Positions 34,043 to 44,700 of a stretch of DNA of 64,000 bases are shown in pieces. Source of the DNA: Acidovorax soli (GTDB taxonomy: Bacteria; Pseudomonadota; Gammaproteobacteria; Burkholderiales; Burkholderiaceae_C); NCBI RefSeq assembly GCF_014207955.1, contig NZ_JACHLK010000009.1:186001-250000 (forward strand), read 5' to 3'. The notes below the pieces were generated by a model. That model did not search any database, was not told where the DNA came from, and worked only from the letters and a program-made list of their open reading frames with translations. Position 1 is the first letter of the stretch. Each line of letters starts with the position of its first letter. A program made the translations under genes and the position numbers.

Positions 34043-34762
34043 ATGGAATCGCAATTCGGCATCGCCAACGTATGGATCCAGGGCGACTTTGTCACCCGCG
34101 CAGTGGCCGTCATCCTGCTGGCCATGTCCCTGGCCTCGTGGATCGTCATCATCATCAAGGCGCTGGACATCGTGAAGTTCAAGAAGCACAGCCGCGCCGC
34201 CCAGGACTTCTGGCACAGCGAGGACTTCGCGGCCGGCCTGTCCAAGCTGGGCAATGACAACACCAATCCCTTCCGCCACCTGGCGCTGGAAGGCCGTGAA
34301 GCCACGGCCCACCACCGCAACACCAAGGCCCACCTGCACGACAGCCTGGACGTGAGCGACTGGGTCACGCGCTGCCTGCGCAACTGCATCGACGAATTCA
34401 CGGCGCGCCTGCAATCGGGCCTGGCCATCCTGGCGTCGGTCGGCTCCACCGCCCCCTTCATCGGCCTGTTCGGCACCGTGTGGGGCATCTACCATGCGCT
34501 GGTCGCCATCGGCACCTCGGGCCAGTCCACCATCGACAAGGTGGCCGGCCCCATCGGCGAAGCCCTGATCATGACCGCACTGGGCCTGGCCGTGGCCATC
34601 CCGGCCGTGCTCGGCTACAACGCCCTGGTGCGCGGCAACAAGTCCATCCTGGGCGGCCTCAACAGCTTCGCCCACGACCTGCACGCCTACTTCGTGACCG
34701 GTGCCCGCGTGTCCGCTGGTGGCGAACAAGGCAAGGTGCTGCCCATCAAGAAAGGCAGCTAA
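34043..34762 (+). CDS. exbB: ExbB proton-channel subunit
   Basis: The 239-residue inner-membrane protein is of the MotA/TolQ/ExbB family. A first span lies near residues 12-35 and two more after ARLQSGLAILASVGSTAPFIGLFGTVWGIYHAL, the signature segment, through EALIMTALGLAVAIPAVLGYN. The ExbB-ExbD channel energises TonB. Its gene follows tonB by 15 bp and precedes exbD by 3 bp. Confidence 0.96.
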   Translation: MESQFGIANVWIQGDFVTRAVAVILLAMSLASWIVIIIKALDIVKFKKHSRAAQDFWHSEDFAAGLSKLGNDNTNPFRHLALEGREATAHHRNTKAHLHDSLDVSDWVTRCLRNCIDEFTARLQSGLAILASVGSTAPFIGLFGTVWGIYHALVAIGTSGQSTIDKVAGPIGEALIMTALGLAVAIPAVLGYNALVRGNKSILGGLNSFAHDLHAYFVTGARVSAGGEQGKVLPIKKGS

Positions 34763-34765
34763 GCC

Positions 34766-35173
<408 letters not shown>

Positions 35174-35223
35174 GCGACGCGCCTGCGGCGCCGCAAGGCG
35201 CCGGCCGCGACCGCCACGCAACG

Positions 35224-35245
35224 ACAGGCCTTCGGGCCTGTTTTG
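35224..35245 (+). terminator. Terminator after exbD
   Basis: ACAGGCC and GGCCTGT pair around a TTCG-type loop and are followed by TTTTG, ending the bfd-tonB-exbBD transcript. Confidence 0.85.
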
Positions 35246-35340
35246 CGTGGTGCCTGCGGTGTCCGTGCGGCCCTCGGCAGCCGCCCGGCCTGCCGCAGCA
35301 AAGATTCTCACCGGTTCCTGCAGAAATTGCTTGACCAGTA

Positions 35341-35361
35341 ATTGCGAATCACTATCATTAG
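35341..35361 (+). promoter_or_regulatory. Fur-box-like site upstream of hemP
   Basis: TTGCGAATCA and TATCATTAGCG resemble the two halves of a Fur box and lie about 40 bp before the hemP start. Symmetry is imperfect. Confidence 0.55.
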
Positions 35362-35399
35362 CGAACCGTACAGAATTCAACGCACCAGGAACCTCTCCC

Positions 35400-35609
35400 A
35401 TGCAAGCCACCCTGACTGCCGCCACGCTCCTGCGCCCCGCCTCTGCAGACTCCCTGCAGCCGCAGCAAGGCACCCCCGGCGTGGACGCAACGGTTGCCGT
35501 GGACAGCAATGACCTGCTGCAAGGCCAGAAGGCCGTGGCCATCAGCCACAACGGGTCGGTGTACCGCCTGCAGGCCACCAAGCTCGGCAAGCTGATCCTC
35601 ACCAAGTAA
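35400..35609 (+). CDS. hemP: Hemin uptake protein HemP
   Basis: The 69-residue protein ends in the HemP signature: VAVDSNDLLQGQKAVAISHNG, then YRLQATKLGKLILTK. HemP is needed for efficient haem use in several beta- and gamma-proteobacteria, and the equivalent HemP of Burkholderia has been described as an activator of haem-receptor expression. Unusually, no haem receptor or ABC haem transporter follows; a terminator and a desaturase gene do. A Fur-like site lies upstream. Confidence 0.88.
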   Translation: MQATLTAATLLRPASADSLQPQQGTPGVDATVAVDSNDLLQGQKAVAISHNGSVYRLQATKLGKLILTK

Positions 35610-36003
35610 GCAAGAGCCCTTCTTTTCCAGGTTTCATCGTGGGGCGACTCCCGGGCACACAGTCCGCAAGGGTCGTTTTTGCCAGCCAACGGGCTTGATT
35701 GACCCGCGTAGCCAGGCCTTTTTTCCACGGTACCTGCCTCCCTCAGGCAAGCCCCCTCACCGGGGCGCTTGCCCCAAACGGCCCCTTCGGGGCCGTTTTT
35801 CTTTGGCGCGCGGCATTCCAGGCAAACGCCCGAAATGGCCGGATTTCACCCCGCTGTTCGCCCCCAGGATGGCGGGTCCGGTGTGAAACACTTCTTGACG
35901 TTTCTCCCCTTTGCAGGCACCGCCCGCCAGGCCCCATCCAAACGCCTGCCACATGCCGGAAGTGCCACGCAAAGAGGCCATCTGCCCACCCTGTGCACAG
36001 CCC
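35610..36003. other. Spacer between hemP and the desaturase gene
   Basis: This 394-bp spacer contains the hemP terminator (35776-35800) and no convincing gene. A TTGACG at about 35895 could be a -35 box for the desaturase gene, but no matching -10 is clear. Confidence 0.55.
35776..35800 (+). terminator. Terminator downstream of hemP
   Basis: ACGGCCCC and GGGGCCGT pair around a tight TTC loop, followed by TTTTTC. Confidence 0.85.
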
Positions 36004-37209
36004 ATGACCCAGCCTTCCACCGCCCGGCCCGAGATTTCCAAAGCCCAGCTGCTGCAGGAACTGTCGGCTTTCGCCAACCCCAGCGACAAGAAGGGCGTGA
36101 CCCTGGTGCTGCGCGACCATGTGCTGTACTGGGCCTTCATCGCCACCGTGCTGCTGGCCGAGCCGATGTGGCTCAAGGTCGTGGCCGCGCTGATGGCGGG
36201 CTTTCGCCTGTCCTCGTTCTACACCCTGGCGCACGATGCCGCCCACGGCACCCTGGCCCGCTCCAAGCGCCTGAACTGGGTGCTGGCCCTGCTGGCCGGC
36301 GTGCCCGCCACGCACAACTACCGCATGTGGTCGCACGACCACAACAAGGTGCACCACCCCTACACCAACGGCGACCATTTCGACTACTACACGCCCTATT
36401 CCAAGGCCGGCTACGACGCGCTGCCCTGGCACAAGAAGGTGCTGGAGCACATCTACCGCGCACCCCTGGGCATCGGCCTGTGGCTGTACTTTGCGATCCA
36501 CTGGTTCCCGACCCGCGTCTACCCCAATGTGCGCACGCCCAAGGACCAGGTGCCCGAGTCGCGCAAATACTCGGCCCTGCTGCTGGCCTACCACGGCAGC
36601 TATGTGGCCTTCCTGCTGTGCGCGCCCGCCTTTGCGCCCATCACCGCCCTGCAGGCCGTGCTGCTGGGCTGGGTGCTGCCACTGTTCACGCTGATGTTCC
36701 TGAGCAGCACCTCGCTGTACATCATGCACACCCACCCCGACATTCCCTGGTTCAAGAGCGACGACCTGCGCAGCAACCGCCACAGCCCCGAAGTCTGCTC
36801 CGTGGTCTGGGTGCTGCCCGACTGGTTCTCCAAGGTGGTCAACAACGTCTACAACCACGCGGCGCACCACGCACACGCCGGGATCCCGTCCTACCACCTG
36901 CTGGCCGCACAAAAGCGCATGAACGAGCTGGTCGGCCACAAGCTGGTGATCGAGAAGGCCTCGGTGCGTACCTTGCTGCGCACCATGCGCACCTGCAAGC
37001 TCTACGACTACGAGAACCACCAGTGGCTGGACTTCAAGGGCCAGCCCAGCGCCCCGCGCATCGACCTGGAGCGCAAGGGCCTGGTCGCCCTGCGCAACCC
37101 CGTGCGCCGGCCCGCGGCGCCCGTCCAGGCCCCCGTACCCAACCCTTCTCCTGCGCCCAGCGGCAGCGGCAACGCCCTGCCCCACCCCATGGCGGACGCC
37201 ACCGCCTGA
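36004..37209 (+). CDS. Membrane-bound fatty acid desaturase
   Basis: The 401-residue protein shows the three diiron His boxes of acyl desaturases: HDAAHG, HDHNKVHH and HAAHHAHAGI. Two pairs of hydrophobic segments flank them (HVLYWAFIATVLLAEP, LAYHGSYVAFLLCAP). It introduces a double bond into an acyl chain of membrane lipid or acyl-CoA, using O2. The C-terminus is Pro/Ala-rich and probably disordered. The gene is monocistronic between two terminators. Confidence 0.9.
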   Translation: MTQPSTARPEISKAQLLQELSAFANPSDKKGVTLVLRDHVLYWAFIATVLLAEPMWLKVVAALMAGFRLSSFYTLAHDAAHGTLARSKRLNWVLALLAGVPATHNYRMWSHDHNKVHHPYTNGDHFDYYTPYSKAGYDALPWHKKVLEHIYRAPLGIGLWLYFAIHWFPTRVYPNVRTPKDQVPESRKYSALLLAYHGSYVAFLLCAPAFAPITALQAVLLGWVLPLFTLMFLSSTSLYIMHTHPDIPWFKSDDLRSNRHSPEVCSVVWVLPDWFSKVVNNVYNHAAHHAHAGIPSYHLLAAQKRMNELVGHKLVIEKASVRTLLRTMRTCKLYDYENHQWLDFKGQPSAPRIDLERKGLVALRNPVRRPAAPVQAPVPNPSPAPSGSGNALPHPMADATA

Positions 37210-37228
37210 TACCTGGCGTCCCCCAACG

Positions 37229-37255
37229 AAAAAACCGGCCAAGGCCGGTTTTTTT
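37229..37255. terminator. Bidirectional terminator after the desaturase gene
   Basis: AAACCGGCC and GGCCGGTTT pair with flanking A and T runs. It can serve the desaturase gene and the convergent GlcG-like gene. Confidence 0.88.
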
Positions 37256-37289
37256 CATGGATGCTGCATGCCGCAGGGCATGCCAGGGC

Positions 37290-37697
37290 TCACAGGCCGA
37301 TGGCAGCGATGCCGGCGCGCGCGATCTGCGCGTCTTCGGTCGACTTCACGCCGCTCACACCCACGGCGCCCAGGCACTGGCCGTCCTTGAGGATGGCCAC
37401 GCCGCCTTCGAGCAGGCCGTCGATGGTGGGGGCGCTCAGGAACGCAGTGCGCCCGCCGTTCACGATGTCTTCATAGACCTTGCTGTCGCGGCGGCCCAGG
37501 GCGGCCGTACGGGCCTTGGAGGGGGCGATGTGCGAGGACACGGCAGCGGCGCCATCCAGGCGCTGCAGCCACAGCAGGTGGCCGCCATCGTCCACGATGG
37601 CGATGGTCACGGCCCAGTTATTCTTCAGGGCTTCGGCTTCGGCGGCAGCGGCAATGGCCTTGACGTCGGCCAGTTCGAGTTCGTGCTTGGTCTTCAT
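37290..37697 (-). CDS. GlcG/HbpS-family (DUF336) protein
   Basis: The 135-residue protein has the GlcG/HbpS fold: ADVKAIAAAAEAEALKNNWAVTIAIVDDGGHLLWLQRLDGA, then GGVAILKDGQCLGAVGVSGV. HbpS of Streptomyces binds haem and iron; GlcG sits in glycolate operons. No signal peptide is seen, so it is probably cytoplasmic. Its position beside an iron region and a 2-hydroxy-acid oxidase fits either theme. Which applies is open. Confidence 0.82.
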   Translation of the reverse strand: MKTKHELELADVKAIAAAAEAEALKNNWAVTIAIVDDGGHLLWLQRLDGAAAVSSHIAPSKARTAALGRRDSKVYEDIVNGGRTAFLSAPTIDGLLEGGVAILKDGQCLGAVGVSGVKSTEDAQIARAGIAAIGL

Positions 37698-37955
37698 GGA
37701 TGCGGTGCGAGGTTGGAGGGGGTGCGAGCGCGCCCCCCAAGGGATGGAAACCGGCAAGCATAGCGGCTCCCGCGGGCACCACCAAGCCTGCCTGGGGCGA
37801 AAGAATAGTGACCAGGGACAGCGCAATCCCTCTCCCCGCCCCCCAATACCTCCCACCTCAAGCCCGTTGGCCGGTGCGGGTATTGCCATTGGCGAGAACG
37901 CCTCCACCTAGAATTTGTCCAGGCCTGTACCGTGCAGGCACAAGGAGAGACACAG

Positions 37956-38651
37956 ATGAATGACCAAGTCACCACCCTGAACCCGTCGGCGGGCTATGGC
38001 ATTTCGCAGGAAGAGCGCCACAAGGTGCTGCGCAATACCTATTGGCTGCTCGCACTGAGCATGATCCCCACCGTGCTGGGCGCCTGGATCGGCGTCGCCA
38101 CGGGCATCACGCAGTCGTTGCGCGGCGGCGTGGGCCTGATCGTGTTCCTGGGCGGCGCGTTCGCCTTCATGTACGCGATCGAAAAGACCAAGCACTCGGC
38201 CGCCGGTGTGCCCGTGCTGCTGGCCTTCACCTTCTTCATGGGCCTGATGCTCTCGCGCCTGATCGGCATGGTGCTGGGCTTCAAGAACGGCACCGAATTG
38301 GTGATGACGGCCTTCGCCGGCACGGCAGGCGTGTTCTTCGTGATGGCCAGCCTGGCCAGCGTGATCAAGCGCGACCTCTCGGGCATGGGCAAATGGCTCA
38401 TGGTGGGCGCCCTGGTGCTCATGGTCGGCGCCATCATCAACGTCTTCGTGGGCTCCACGGCCGGCATGATGGCCATCTCCATGGCGGCCATCGGTATCTT
38501 CAGCGCCTACATGCTGTACGACCTCAAGCAGATCCTGGACGGCGGTGAAACCAACTACATCAGCGCCACCCTGGCCCTGTACCTGGACATCTTCAACGTG
38601 TTCCAGAGCCTGCTGGCCCTCTTGGGCATCATGGGCGGCGAGCGCGACTGA
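37956..38651 (+). CDS. Bax inhibitor-1 / YccA family membrane protein
   Basis: The 231-residue protein has about seven hydrophobic spans from NTYWLLALSMIPTVLGAWIG to VFQSLLALLGIMGG, and the family motif YMLYDLKQILDGGETNYISAT near the C-terminus. YccA and relatives modulate the FtsH protease; some members are Ca2+ leak channels. The start follows CAAGGAGAG with good spacing. It is monocistronic. Confidence 0.92.
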   Translation: MNDQVTTLNPSAGYGISQEERHKVLRNTYWLLALSMIPTVLGAWIGVATGITQSLRGGVGLIVFLGGAFAFMYAIEKTKHSAAGVPVLLAFTFFMGLMLSRLIGMVLGFKNGTELVMTAFAGTAGVFFVMASLASVIKRDLSGMGKWLMVGALVLMVGAIINVFVGSTAGMMAISMAAIGIFSAYMLYDLKQILDGGETNYISATLALYLDIFNVFQSLLALLGIMGGERD

Positions 38652-38671
38652 CATCGCCCCGCTCCCTGCAC

Positions 38672-38697
38672 AAAGGCTCCTTCGGGAGCCTTTTTGT
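38672..38697 (+). terminator. Terminator after the Bax-inhibitor-like gene
   Basis: AAAGGCTCC and GGAGCCTTT pair around a TTCG loop, followed by TTG. Confidence 0.88.
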
Positions 38698-38756
38698 TGA
38701 CCTCGCACAATGGTCAACCCTCAACCCCGGCGACCCGATGCCGATAATGAAGATAC

Positions 38757-39119
38757 ATGCACCCCATCGATTCCTTCAACATCCGCTCCGCCCTGCGCCT
38801 GCTCGCTCTGTCCGCCGCCCTGCTTTCACTGGCCGGGTGCGACCAGGTCACTGCCAGGCTGGGACTGAACGAAGCTCAGCTGAAGGACACCGAGGCCAAG
38901 GCCATCGGCGGGGCCTGCCGCCACGCGCTGCGCGGGGTGGAAGACTGCTACACCCTCAACCCCAAGGCCCCCAAGGCCGCGGTGTTCGATGGCTGGAAGG
39001 AGATGGACCAGTACATGCGCGAGAACAAGATCGAGGGCACGCCTGCGGTGGTGGCCAGGCCGGCTGAGCCGCCGCCCAAGCGCGCGGCGCCACGGGCATC
39101 CGCCCCCGCCGAGCATTGA
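38757..39119 (+). CDS. Predicted lipoprotein, function unknown
   Basis: The 120-residue protein has a signal sequence with a lipobox (SLAGC, Cys near residue 28), so it is probably lipid-anchored. The mature part has two further Cys (GACRHALRGVEDCY) that could form a disulphide, then WKEMDQYMRENKIEG and a Pro/Ala-rich tail. I do not recognise a family. It lies between two terminators and is monocistronic. Confidence 0.75.
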   Translation: MHPIDSFNIRSALRLLALSAALLSLAGCDQVTARLGLNEAQLKDTEAKAIGGACRHALRGVEDCYTLNPKAPKAAVFDGWKEMDQYMRENKIEGTPAVVARPAEPPPKRAAPRASAPAEH

Positions 39120-39131
39120 AACCGCAAAAGA

Positions 39132-39157
39132 AAGGGGCCCGAGGCCCCTTTTTTTTG
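39132..39157 (+). terminator. Terminator after the lipoprotein gene
   Basis: AGGGGCC and GGCCCCT pair around CGA, followed by a run of eight T. Confidence 0.9.
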
Positions 39158-39177
39158 CGCGGAGATGAACCCGGGCC

Positions 39178-40641
39178 TCAATCCCGTTCGAACACCGCCA
39201 TGCTCTCCACGTGCGCCGTGTGCGGGAACATGTTGACCATGCCCGCCGCCGTGCAGCGGTAGCCGCCCAGGTGTACCAGCAGGCCCGCATCGCGCGCCAG
39301 CGTGGCGGGGTTGCAGCTCACGTAGACGATGCGCTTGGGCGGGGTCCACTTCTCGGCCCCTGGAGGCAGCGGAGCCGCCCCTTCGGCACCGATGCGCGCC
39401 TGCTCGATGTCCGCCAGCGCCTTGGCCAGCGCGAAGGCGCCTTCGCGCGGCGGGTCCACCAGCCATTTCTCGGCCGAGCCATCGGCGATCAGCATCTCGG
39501 GTGTCATGTCGAACAGGTTGCGCGCCACGAAATCGGTGGGCGCCAGCGCCTTGCCGCCCTCGGCCACCAGGCGCTGGTTGAGCCGGTAGTTCTCGCGCGA
39601 GCGCGCCACCAGGGTCTCGCTGCCCTCGATGCCCAGCACCTCGCGGCCCTGTGTGGCCAGGGGCAGCGTGAAGTTGCCCAGGCCGCAGAACCAGTCGATC
39701 ACGCGCTCGTGCTTTTGCACGTCCAGCAGGCGCAGCGCACGCGTGACCAGCACGCGGTTGATGTGCGGGTTGACCTGCGTGAAGTCGGTGGGCTTGAAGG
39801 GCATGGTGATGCCGAAGTCCGGCAGCCCATAGGACAGTTGCTCCCCGCCCTCTTCCATCAGTTTCACCGTGTCCGGGCCCTTGGGCTGCAGCCACCACTG
39901 CACCTGGTGCTCGGCCGCGAAGGCGTGCAGGCGCCCTATGTCGGCGGCGCTCAGCGGCTCCAGGTGGCGCAGCACCAGCGCGGTCACGCTGTCGCCGCAG
40001 GCCAGTTCGATCTGCGGGCAGGTGTCGCGCGCGTCCATGGAGGCGATCAGCGCGCGCATGGGCATCAGCATGGCATCGACATGCGGGGGCAGCACGGGGC
40101 AGGTCACCATGTCCGCCACATAGCGGCTCTTGCGCTCGTGGAAGCCCACCAGCACCGTGCTCTTCTTGATCACATGGCGCACCGACAGGCGCGCGCGGTA
40201 GCGGTAGCCCCAGGCCGGCCCTTCGATGGGGCGCAGCACCGTCTGCGGCCGGACCTTGCCCAGGTGCCAGAGGTTGTCCTCCAGCACGCGCTGCTTGACA
40301 GCCACCTGGCCGCCCACATGCAGGTGCTGCATCTTGCAGCCGCCGCAGGCCCCCGCATGCAGGCCGAAATGCTGGCAGCCCGGGCGCACGCGCTGCGACG
40401 ATTCGCGGTGGATCGCCGTCAGGCTGGCCTGCTCCCAGTTGTTCTTCTTGCGGTGGGTGTTGGCGCTGACGTATTCGAAGGGCAGTGCGCCATCGATGAA
40501 GACCACCTTGCCATCGGGTTTGCGGGCCACGCCCTGGGCGTCAAGATCCAGGGCCTGCACGGACAGCCAGCCTTCCGGCAGTTCTCCCGCTTCCTGCTGG
40601 GCGGGTTCATACGAGGGGGACAGTTCTTTGGGTTCGCTCAT
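39178..40641 (-). CDS. rlmD: 23S rRNA (uracil-1939-C5)-methyltransferase
   Basis: The 487-residue SAM-dependent enzyme has an N-terminal TRAM-like domain ([28 protein letters not shown]), a [4Fe-4S] Cys set including C89, C99 and C102 ([14 protein letters not shown]), the SAM motif [16 protein letters not shown] and the catalytic region [15 protein letters not shown]. These are typical of RumA/RlmD. It is transcribed convergently to the lipoprotein gene. Confidence 0.94.
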   Translation of the reverse strand: MSEPKELSPSYEPAQQEAGELPEGWLSVQALDLDAQGVARKPDGKVVFIDGALPFEYVSANTHRKKNNWEQASLTAIHRESSQRVRPGCQHFGLHAGACGGCKMQHLHVGGQVAVKQRVLEDNLWHLGKVRPQTVLRPIEGPAWGYRYRARLSVRHVIKKSTVLVGFHERKSRYVADMVTCPVLPPHVDAMLMPMRALIASMDARDTCPQIELACGDSVTALVLRHLEPLSAADIGRLHAFAAEHQVQWWLQPKGPDTVKLMEEGGEQLSYGLPDFGITMPFKPTDFTQVNPHINRVLVTRALRLLDVQKHERVIDWFCGLGNFTLPLATQGREVLGIEGSETLVARSRENYRLNQRLVAEGGKALAPTDFVARNLFDMTPEMLIADGSAEKWLVDPPREGAFALAKALADIEQARIGAEGAAPLPPGAEKWTPPKRIVYVSCNPATLARDAGLLVHLGGYRCTAAGMVNMFPHTAHVESMAVFERD

Positions 40642-40710
40642 CCCCCGATTGTCTCAGAGGCCGCGAACCTGCCCGCCGCCCCTTGCAGGCGGCAGGGGAG
40701 GCCAGCGCAA

Positions 40711-41013
40711 TCAGCCGCGGTCGGCGCGCGGTGCGCGGCGGCCGCCGGGGCCGGTCATGCTGGCAGGAGCGAAACGGGGCAGTTCGTTGATGCGCAGGTC
40801 GCAACCATGGTTGTCCAGCGTGAACACCAGGGTGCTGCCGGGGGCCACACGGGGCAGGACCTCGTGGATCTGGTAGGACATGTCCACCGGCGGCTCGGGC
40901 GAACGGTAGATGATTTCCTTGGCCGGGCTGTAGACCACGTAGCAGGCGGCGGAGGCAGACTGGCCAAAGCAGGCAGCCACCAAGGCGGCTGCGGCGTATT
41001 TGAATGCGGACAT
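40711..41013 (-). CDS. Small secreted protein, function unknown
   Basis: The 100-residue protein has a clear signal peptide (FKYAAAALVAACFGQSASA). The mature part starts ACYVVYSPAKEIIYRSPEPPVDMSYQIHEVLP and has two Cys. Residues SYQIHEVLPRVAPGSTLVFTL suggest a small beta-rich domain. I do not recognise it by name. The C-terminus is Arg/Gly-rich. It is transcribed in the same direction as rlmD, 69 bp upstream of it. Confidence 0.75.
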   Translation of the reverse strand: MSAFKYAAAALVAACFGQSASAACYVVYSPAKEIIYRSPEPPVDMSYQIHEVLPRVAPGSTLVFTLDNHGCDLRINELPRFAPASMTGPGGRRAPRADRG

Positions 41014-41108
41014 GGGAACTCCTCCTGCAATTTTCGGGTACTGGTTCCATTATGCGGGCTTGCATCGCACTCGCCAATGCAAGCGTTGCGCGCGTGCCTA
41101 TCTGGCGT

Positions 41109-41582
41109 CTATCGCAGCACGAGGTGGTTGGTGTGCTTGACCTCTTCCATCACCGCATAGGTGCGTGTCTCGCGCACGCCCGGCAGCTGCCACAGCACGT
41201 CGCCCGCAAACACCCGGTAGGCATTCATGTCCGCCGAGCGGGTCTTGAGCAGGTAGTCGAATCCCCCCGCCACCATATGGCATTCCATGATCTCGGGATG
41301 CACCTGCACAGCGGCCTTGAACTGGTCGAACACATTGGGCGTGGTGCGGTCCAGCAGCACTTCCACAAAGACCAGCATGCCCGCGCCGAGCTTGAGAGGG
41401 TTCAGCCGTGCCTCATAGCCCAGGATGAAGCCGTCGCGCGTGAGCCGCTGCACGCGTGCCAGCACCGCCGTGGGCGACAGGGCCACGGCCTCGGCCAGCT
41501 TGAGGTTGGCAATGCGCCCGTCTTCCTGCAGGATTGACAGAATTCGGCGATCGATACGGTCCAGATCGGCTTCGTTGCTCAT
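41109..41582 (-). CDS. Lrp/AsnC-family regulator, probable PutR
   Basis: The 157-residue protein has an N-terminal HTH (DRIDRRILSILQEDGRIANLKLAEAVALSPTAVLARVQRL) and a C-terminal RAM ligand-binding domain (VFVEVLLD, MECHMVAGGFDYLLKTRSADM). It is divergent from putA. In other proteobacteria PutR, an Lrp-type protein, activates putA with proline. That role fits here because this PutA lacks its own DNA-binding domain. Confidence 0.9.
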   Translation of the reverse strand: MSNEADLDRIDRRILSILQEDGRIANLKLAEAVALSPTAVLARVQRLTRDGFILGYEARLNPLKLGAGMLVFVEVLLDRTTPNVFDQFKAAVQVHPEIMECHMVAGGFDYLLKTRSADMNAYRVFAGDVLWQLPGVRETRTYAVMEEVKHTNHLVLR

Positions 41583-41601
41583 GAGCCTCAGTGAATAATT
41601 C

Positions 41602-41635
41602 GTTGAATCTGGCGATTTTCGAACATTTATTCAAC
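41602..41635. promoter_or_regulatory. Inverted repeat in the lrp-putA divergent promoter
   Basis: GTTGAAT (41602-41608) and ATTCAAC (41629-41635) form an inverted repeat in an AT-rich spacer between the two starts. It is a probable operator for the Lrp-type regulator. Confidence 0.5.
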
Positions 41636-41712
41636 AAAAGTCCAGAGATGATCCATTGCAGTGGGCCCGGCGGTTGCCGGACCCGAATCCTTACCAGAGA
41701 GATCCCGCTGCC

Positions 41713-44700
41713 ATGACCTCCACCGCCGCCTTTGCCGACTTCGCCCCGCGCACCCCGCTGGCCAGCCCGCTGCGCGCCGCCATCACCGCCGCCTGCCGCC
41801 GCCCCGAGCCCGAGGCCCTGGCGCCACTGCTGGAACAGACCCGCGTGCCGCAGGACGTGGCCGCCGCCGCGCAGCAACTGGCGCTGCGCATTGCCGGCGC
41901 GCTGCGCGAGCGCAAGGCAGGCACCGGGCGTGCGGGCCTGGTGCAGGGCCTGCTGCAGGAGTTCTCGCTGTCCTCGCAGGAAGGTGTGGCCCTGATGTGC
42001 CTGGCCGAGGCCTTGCTGCGCATTCCCGACAAGGCCACGCGCGACGCGCTGATCCGCGACAAGATCAGCAACGGCCAGTGGGAGCCCCACCTGGGCAAGA
42101 GCCCTTCGCTCTTCGTCAACGCCGCCACCTGGGGCCTGCTCATCACCGGCAAGCTGGTGGCCACGCACAGCGAGGGCAGCCTGGGCGCGTCGCTGGGCCG
42201 GCTCATCGGCCGGGGCGGCGAGCCGCTGATCCGCAAGGGCGTGGACATGGCCATGCGCATGATGGGCGAGCAGTTCGTGACCGGCGAGACCATTGCCGAG
42301 GCGCTTTCCAACGCGCGGCGCATGGAGGCCGAGGGCTTTCGCTATTCCTACGACATGCTGGGCGAGGCGGCCCTGACCACGGCCGACGCCGAGCGCTACT
42401 ACGCCTCCTACGAGCAGGCCATCCACGCCATCGGCAAGGCCTCGGCCGGGCGCGGCATCTACGAAGGCCCGGGCATCTCGATCAAGCTGTCAGCCCTGCA
42501 CCCACGCTACAGCCGCGCCCAGTTCAGCCGCGTGATGGACGAGCTCTACCCCCTGGTGCTGCGCCTGACCGAACTGGCCAGAAGCTACGACATCGGCATC
42601 AACATCGACGCCGAGGAGGCCGACCGGCTGGAGATTTCGCTGGACCTGCTGGAGCGCCTGTGCCACGCCCAGAGCCTGGCCGGCTGGAACGGCATCGGCT
42701 TCGTGATCCAGGCCTACCAGAAGCGCTGCCCCTACGTGATCGACTTCGTGATCGACCTGGCCCGGCGCACGCGCCGCCGCCTCATGGTGCGCCTGGTCAA
42801 GGGCGCCTACTGGGACAGCGAGATCAAGCGTGCCCAGATCGACGGCCTGGCGGGCTACCCGGTCTACACGCGCAAGGTGCACACCGACATCTCCTATGTG
42901 GCCTGCGCGCGCAAGCTGCTGGCCGCCCCCGAGGCCGTGTACCCGCAGTTCGCCACGCACAACGCCGAGACCCTGGCCACCATCTACCAGCTGGCGGGCA
43001 GCAACTACTACGCGGGCCAGTACGAATTCCAGTGCCTGCACGGCATGGGCGAGCCGCTGTACGAGCAGGTAGTGGGCGCTGTCACCGCCGGCAAGCTGGG
43101 CCGGCCCTGCCGCATCTACGCCCCGGTGGGCACGCACGAGACGCTGCTGGCCTACCTGGTGCGTCGCCTGCTGGAAAACGGCGCCAACACCTCGTTCGTG
43201 AACCGCATCGCCGACGAGACCATCCCCCTGGCCGAGCTGGTGCGCAGCCCCGTGCAGGTGGTGGACGAAGCCGCCGCGCGCGAAGGCCGGGCCGGCCTGC
43301 CGCACCCGCGCATTGCGCTGCCGGAGGGCCTGTACGGCAGCGGCCGCGCCAATTCGCAGGGCCTGGACATTGCGAGCGACGCCGTGCTGGCACAGCTGAC
43401 AGCCACCTTGCAGGCCAGTGCGCTGCACGAGTGGAAGGCCGGCCCCCTGCTGGCCGCCGATGCCCCCACCGGCCCCACGGCCCCGGTGCGCAACCCCGCC
43501 GACCTGCGCGATGTGGTCGGCCAGGTGCAGGAGGCCACGGCCGACGACGTGGACCTGGCCCTGAAGAACGCCCAACAGGCGGCCCCCGCCTGGGCCGCGA
43601 TCGCCCCCACCGAGCGTGCCGCCACCTTGCAGCGCACGGCCGACCTGCTCGAAGACCGCATGCAGCCGCTGATGGGCCTGTTGATGCGCGAGGCCGGCAA
43701 GAGCGCCAGCAACGCCATCGCCGAGGTGCGCGAGGCGGTGGACTTCCTGCGCTACTACGCGGCCCAGGTCGAAACCACCTTCGACAACAGCACGCACATC
43801 CCGCTGGGCCCCGTGGCCTGCATCAGCCCCTGGAACTTTCCGCTGGCCATCTTCATGGGCCAGGTGGCGGCGGCACTGGCCGCCGGCAACCCGGTGCTGG
43901 CCAAGCCGGCCGAGCAGACCCCGCTGGTCGCCGCCGAAGCCGTGCGCCTGCTCTGGCGCGCGGGCGTGCCGCGCGCCGCGGTGCAGTTGCTGCCCGGCCA
44001 GGGCGAGACCGTGGGCGCACGCCTGATCGGCGATGCGCGCGTCATGGGTGTCATGTTCACCGGGTCCACCGAAGTCGCGCGCATCCTGCAAAAGACCATC
44101 GCCGGCCGGCTCGACGCGGCCGGCCGCCCCATCCCGCTGATTGCCGAAACGGGCGGGCAGAACGCCATGATCGTGGACTCCTCGGCCCTGGTGGAGCAGG
44201 TGGTCACCGACGCCGTCTCCTCGGCCTTCGACAGCGCGGGCCAGCGCTGCTCGGCCCTGCGCGTGCTGTGCGTGCAGGAGGATGCCGCCGACCGCGTGGT
44301 CGAGATGCTCCAGGGTGCCATGGGCGAGCTGCGCATGGGCAACCCCGGCGCCCTCGCCGTGGACGTGGGCCCGGTGATCGACGCCGAGGCCCGGGCCGGC
44401 ATCCAAAAGCACATCGAGGCCCTCAAGCAGCGCGGCCACCGCGTGTTCCAGCACTGCCGCAGCGATGCCACCCAGGTTGCAGAAGGTACCTTCGTGCCGC
44501 CCACGCTGATCGAGCTCAAGCACATCGGCGAGCTGCAGCGCGAGGTCTTCGGCCCCGTGCTGCACCTGGTGCGCTATGCGCGCAAGGACCTGGACCAACT
44601 GCTCGACCAGATCAACGCCACCGGCTACGGTCTGACCCAGGGCGTGCACACCCGCATCGACGAGACCATCGCCCGCGTCGTGGACCGCGCGCATGCCGGC

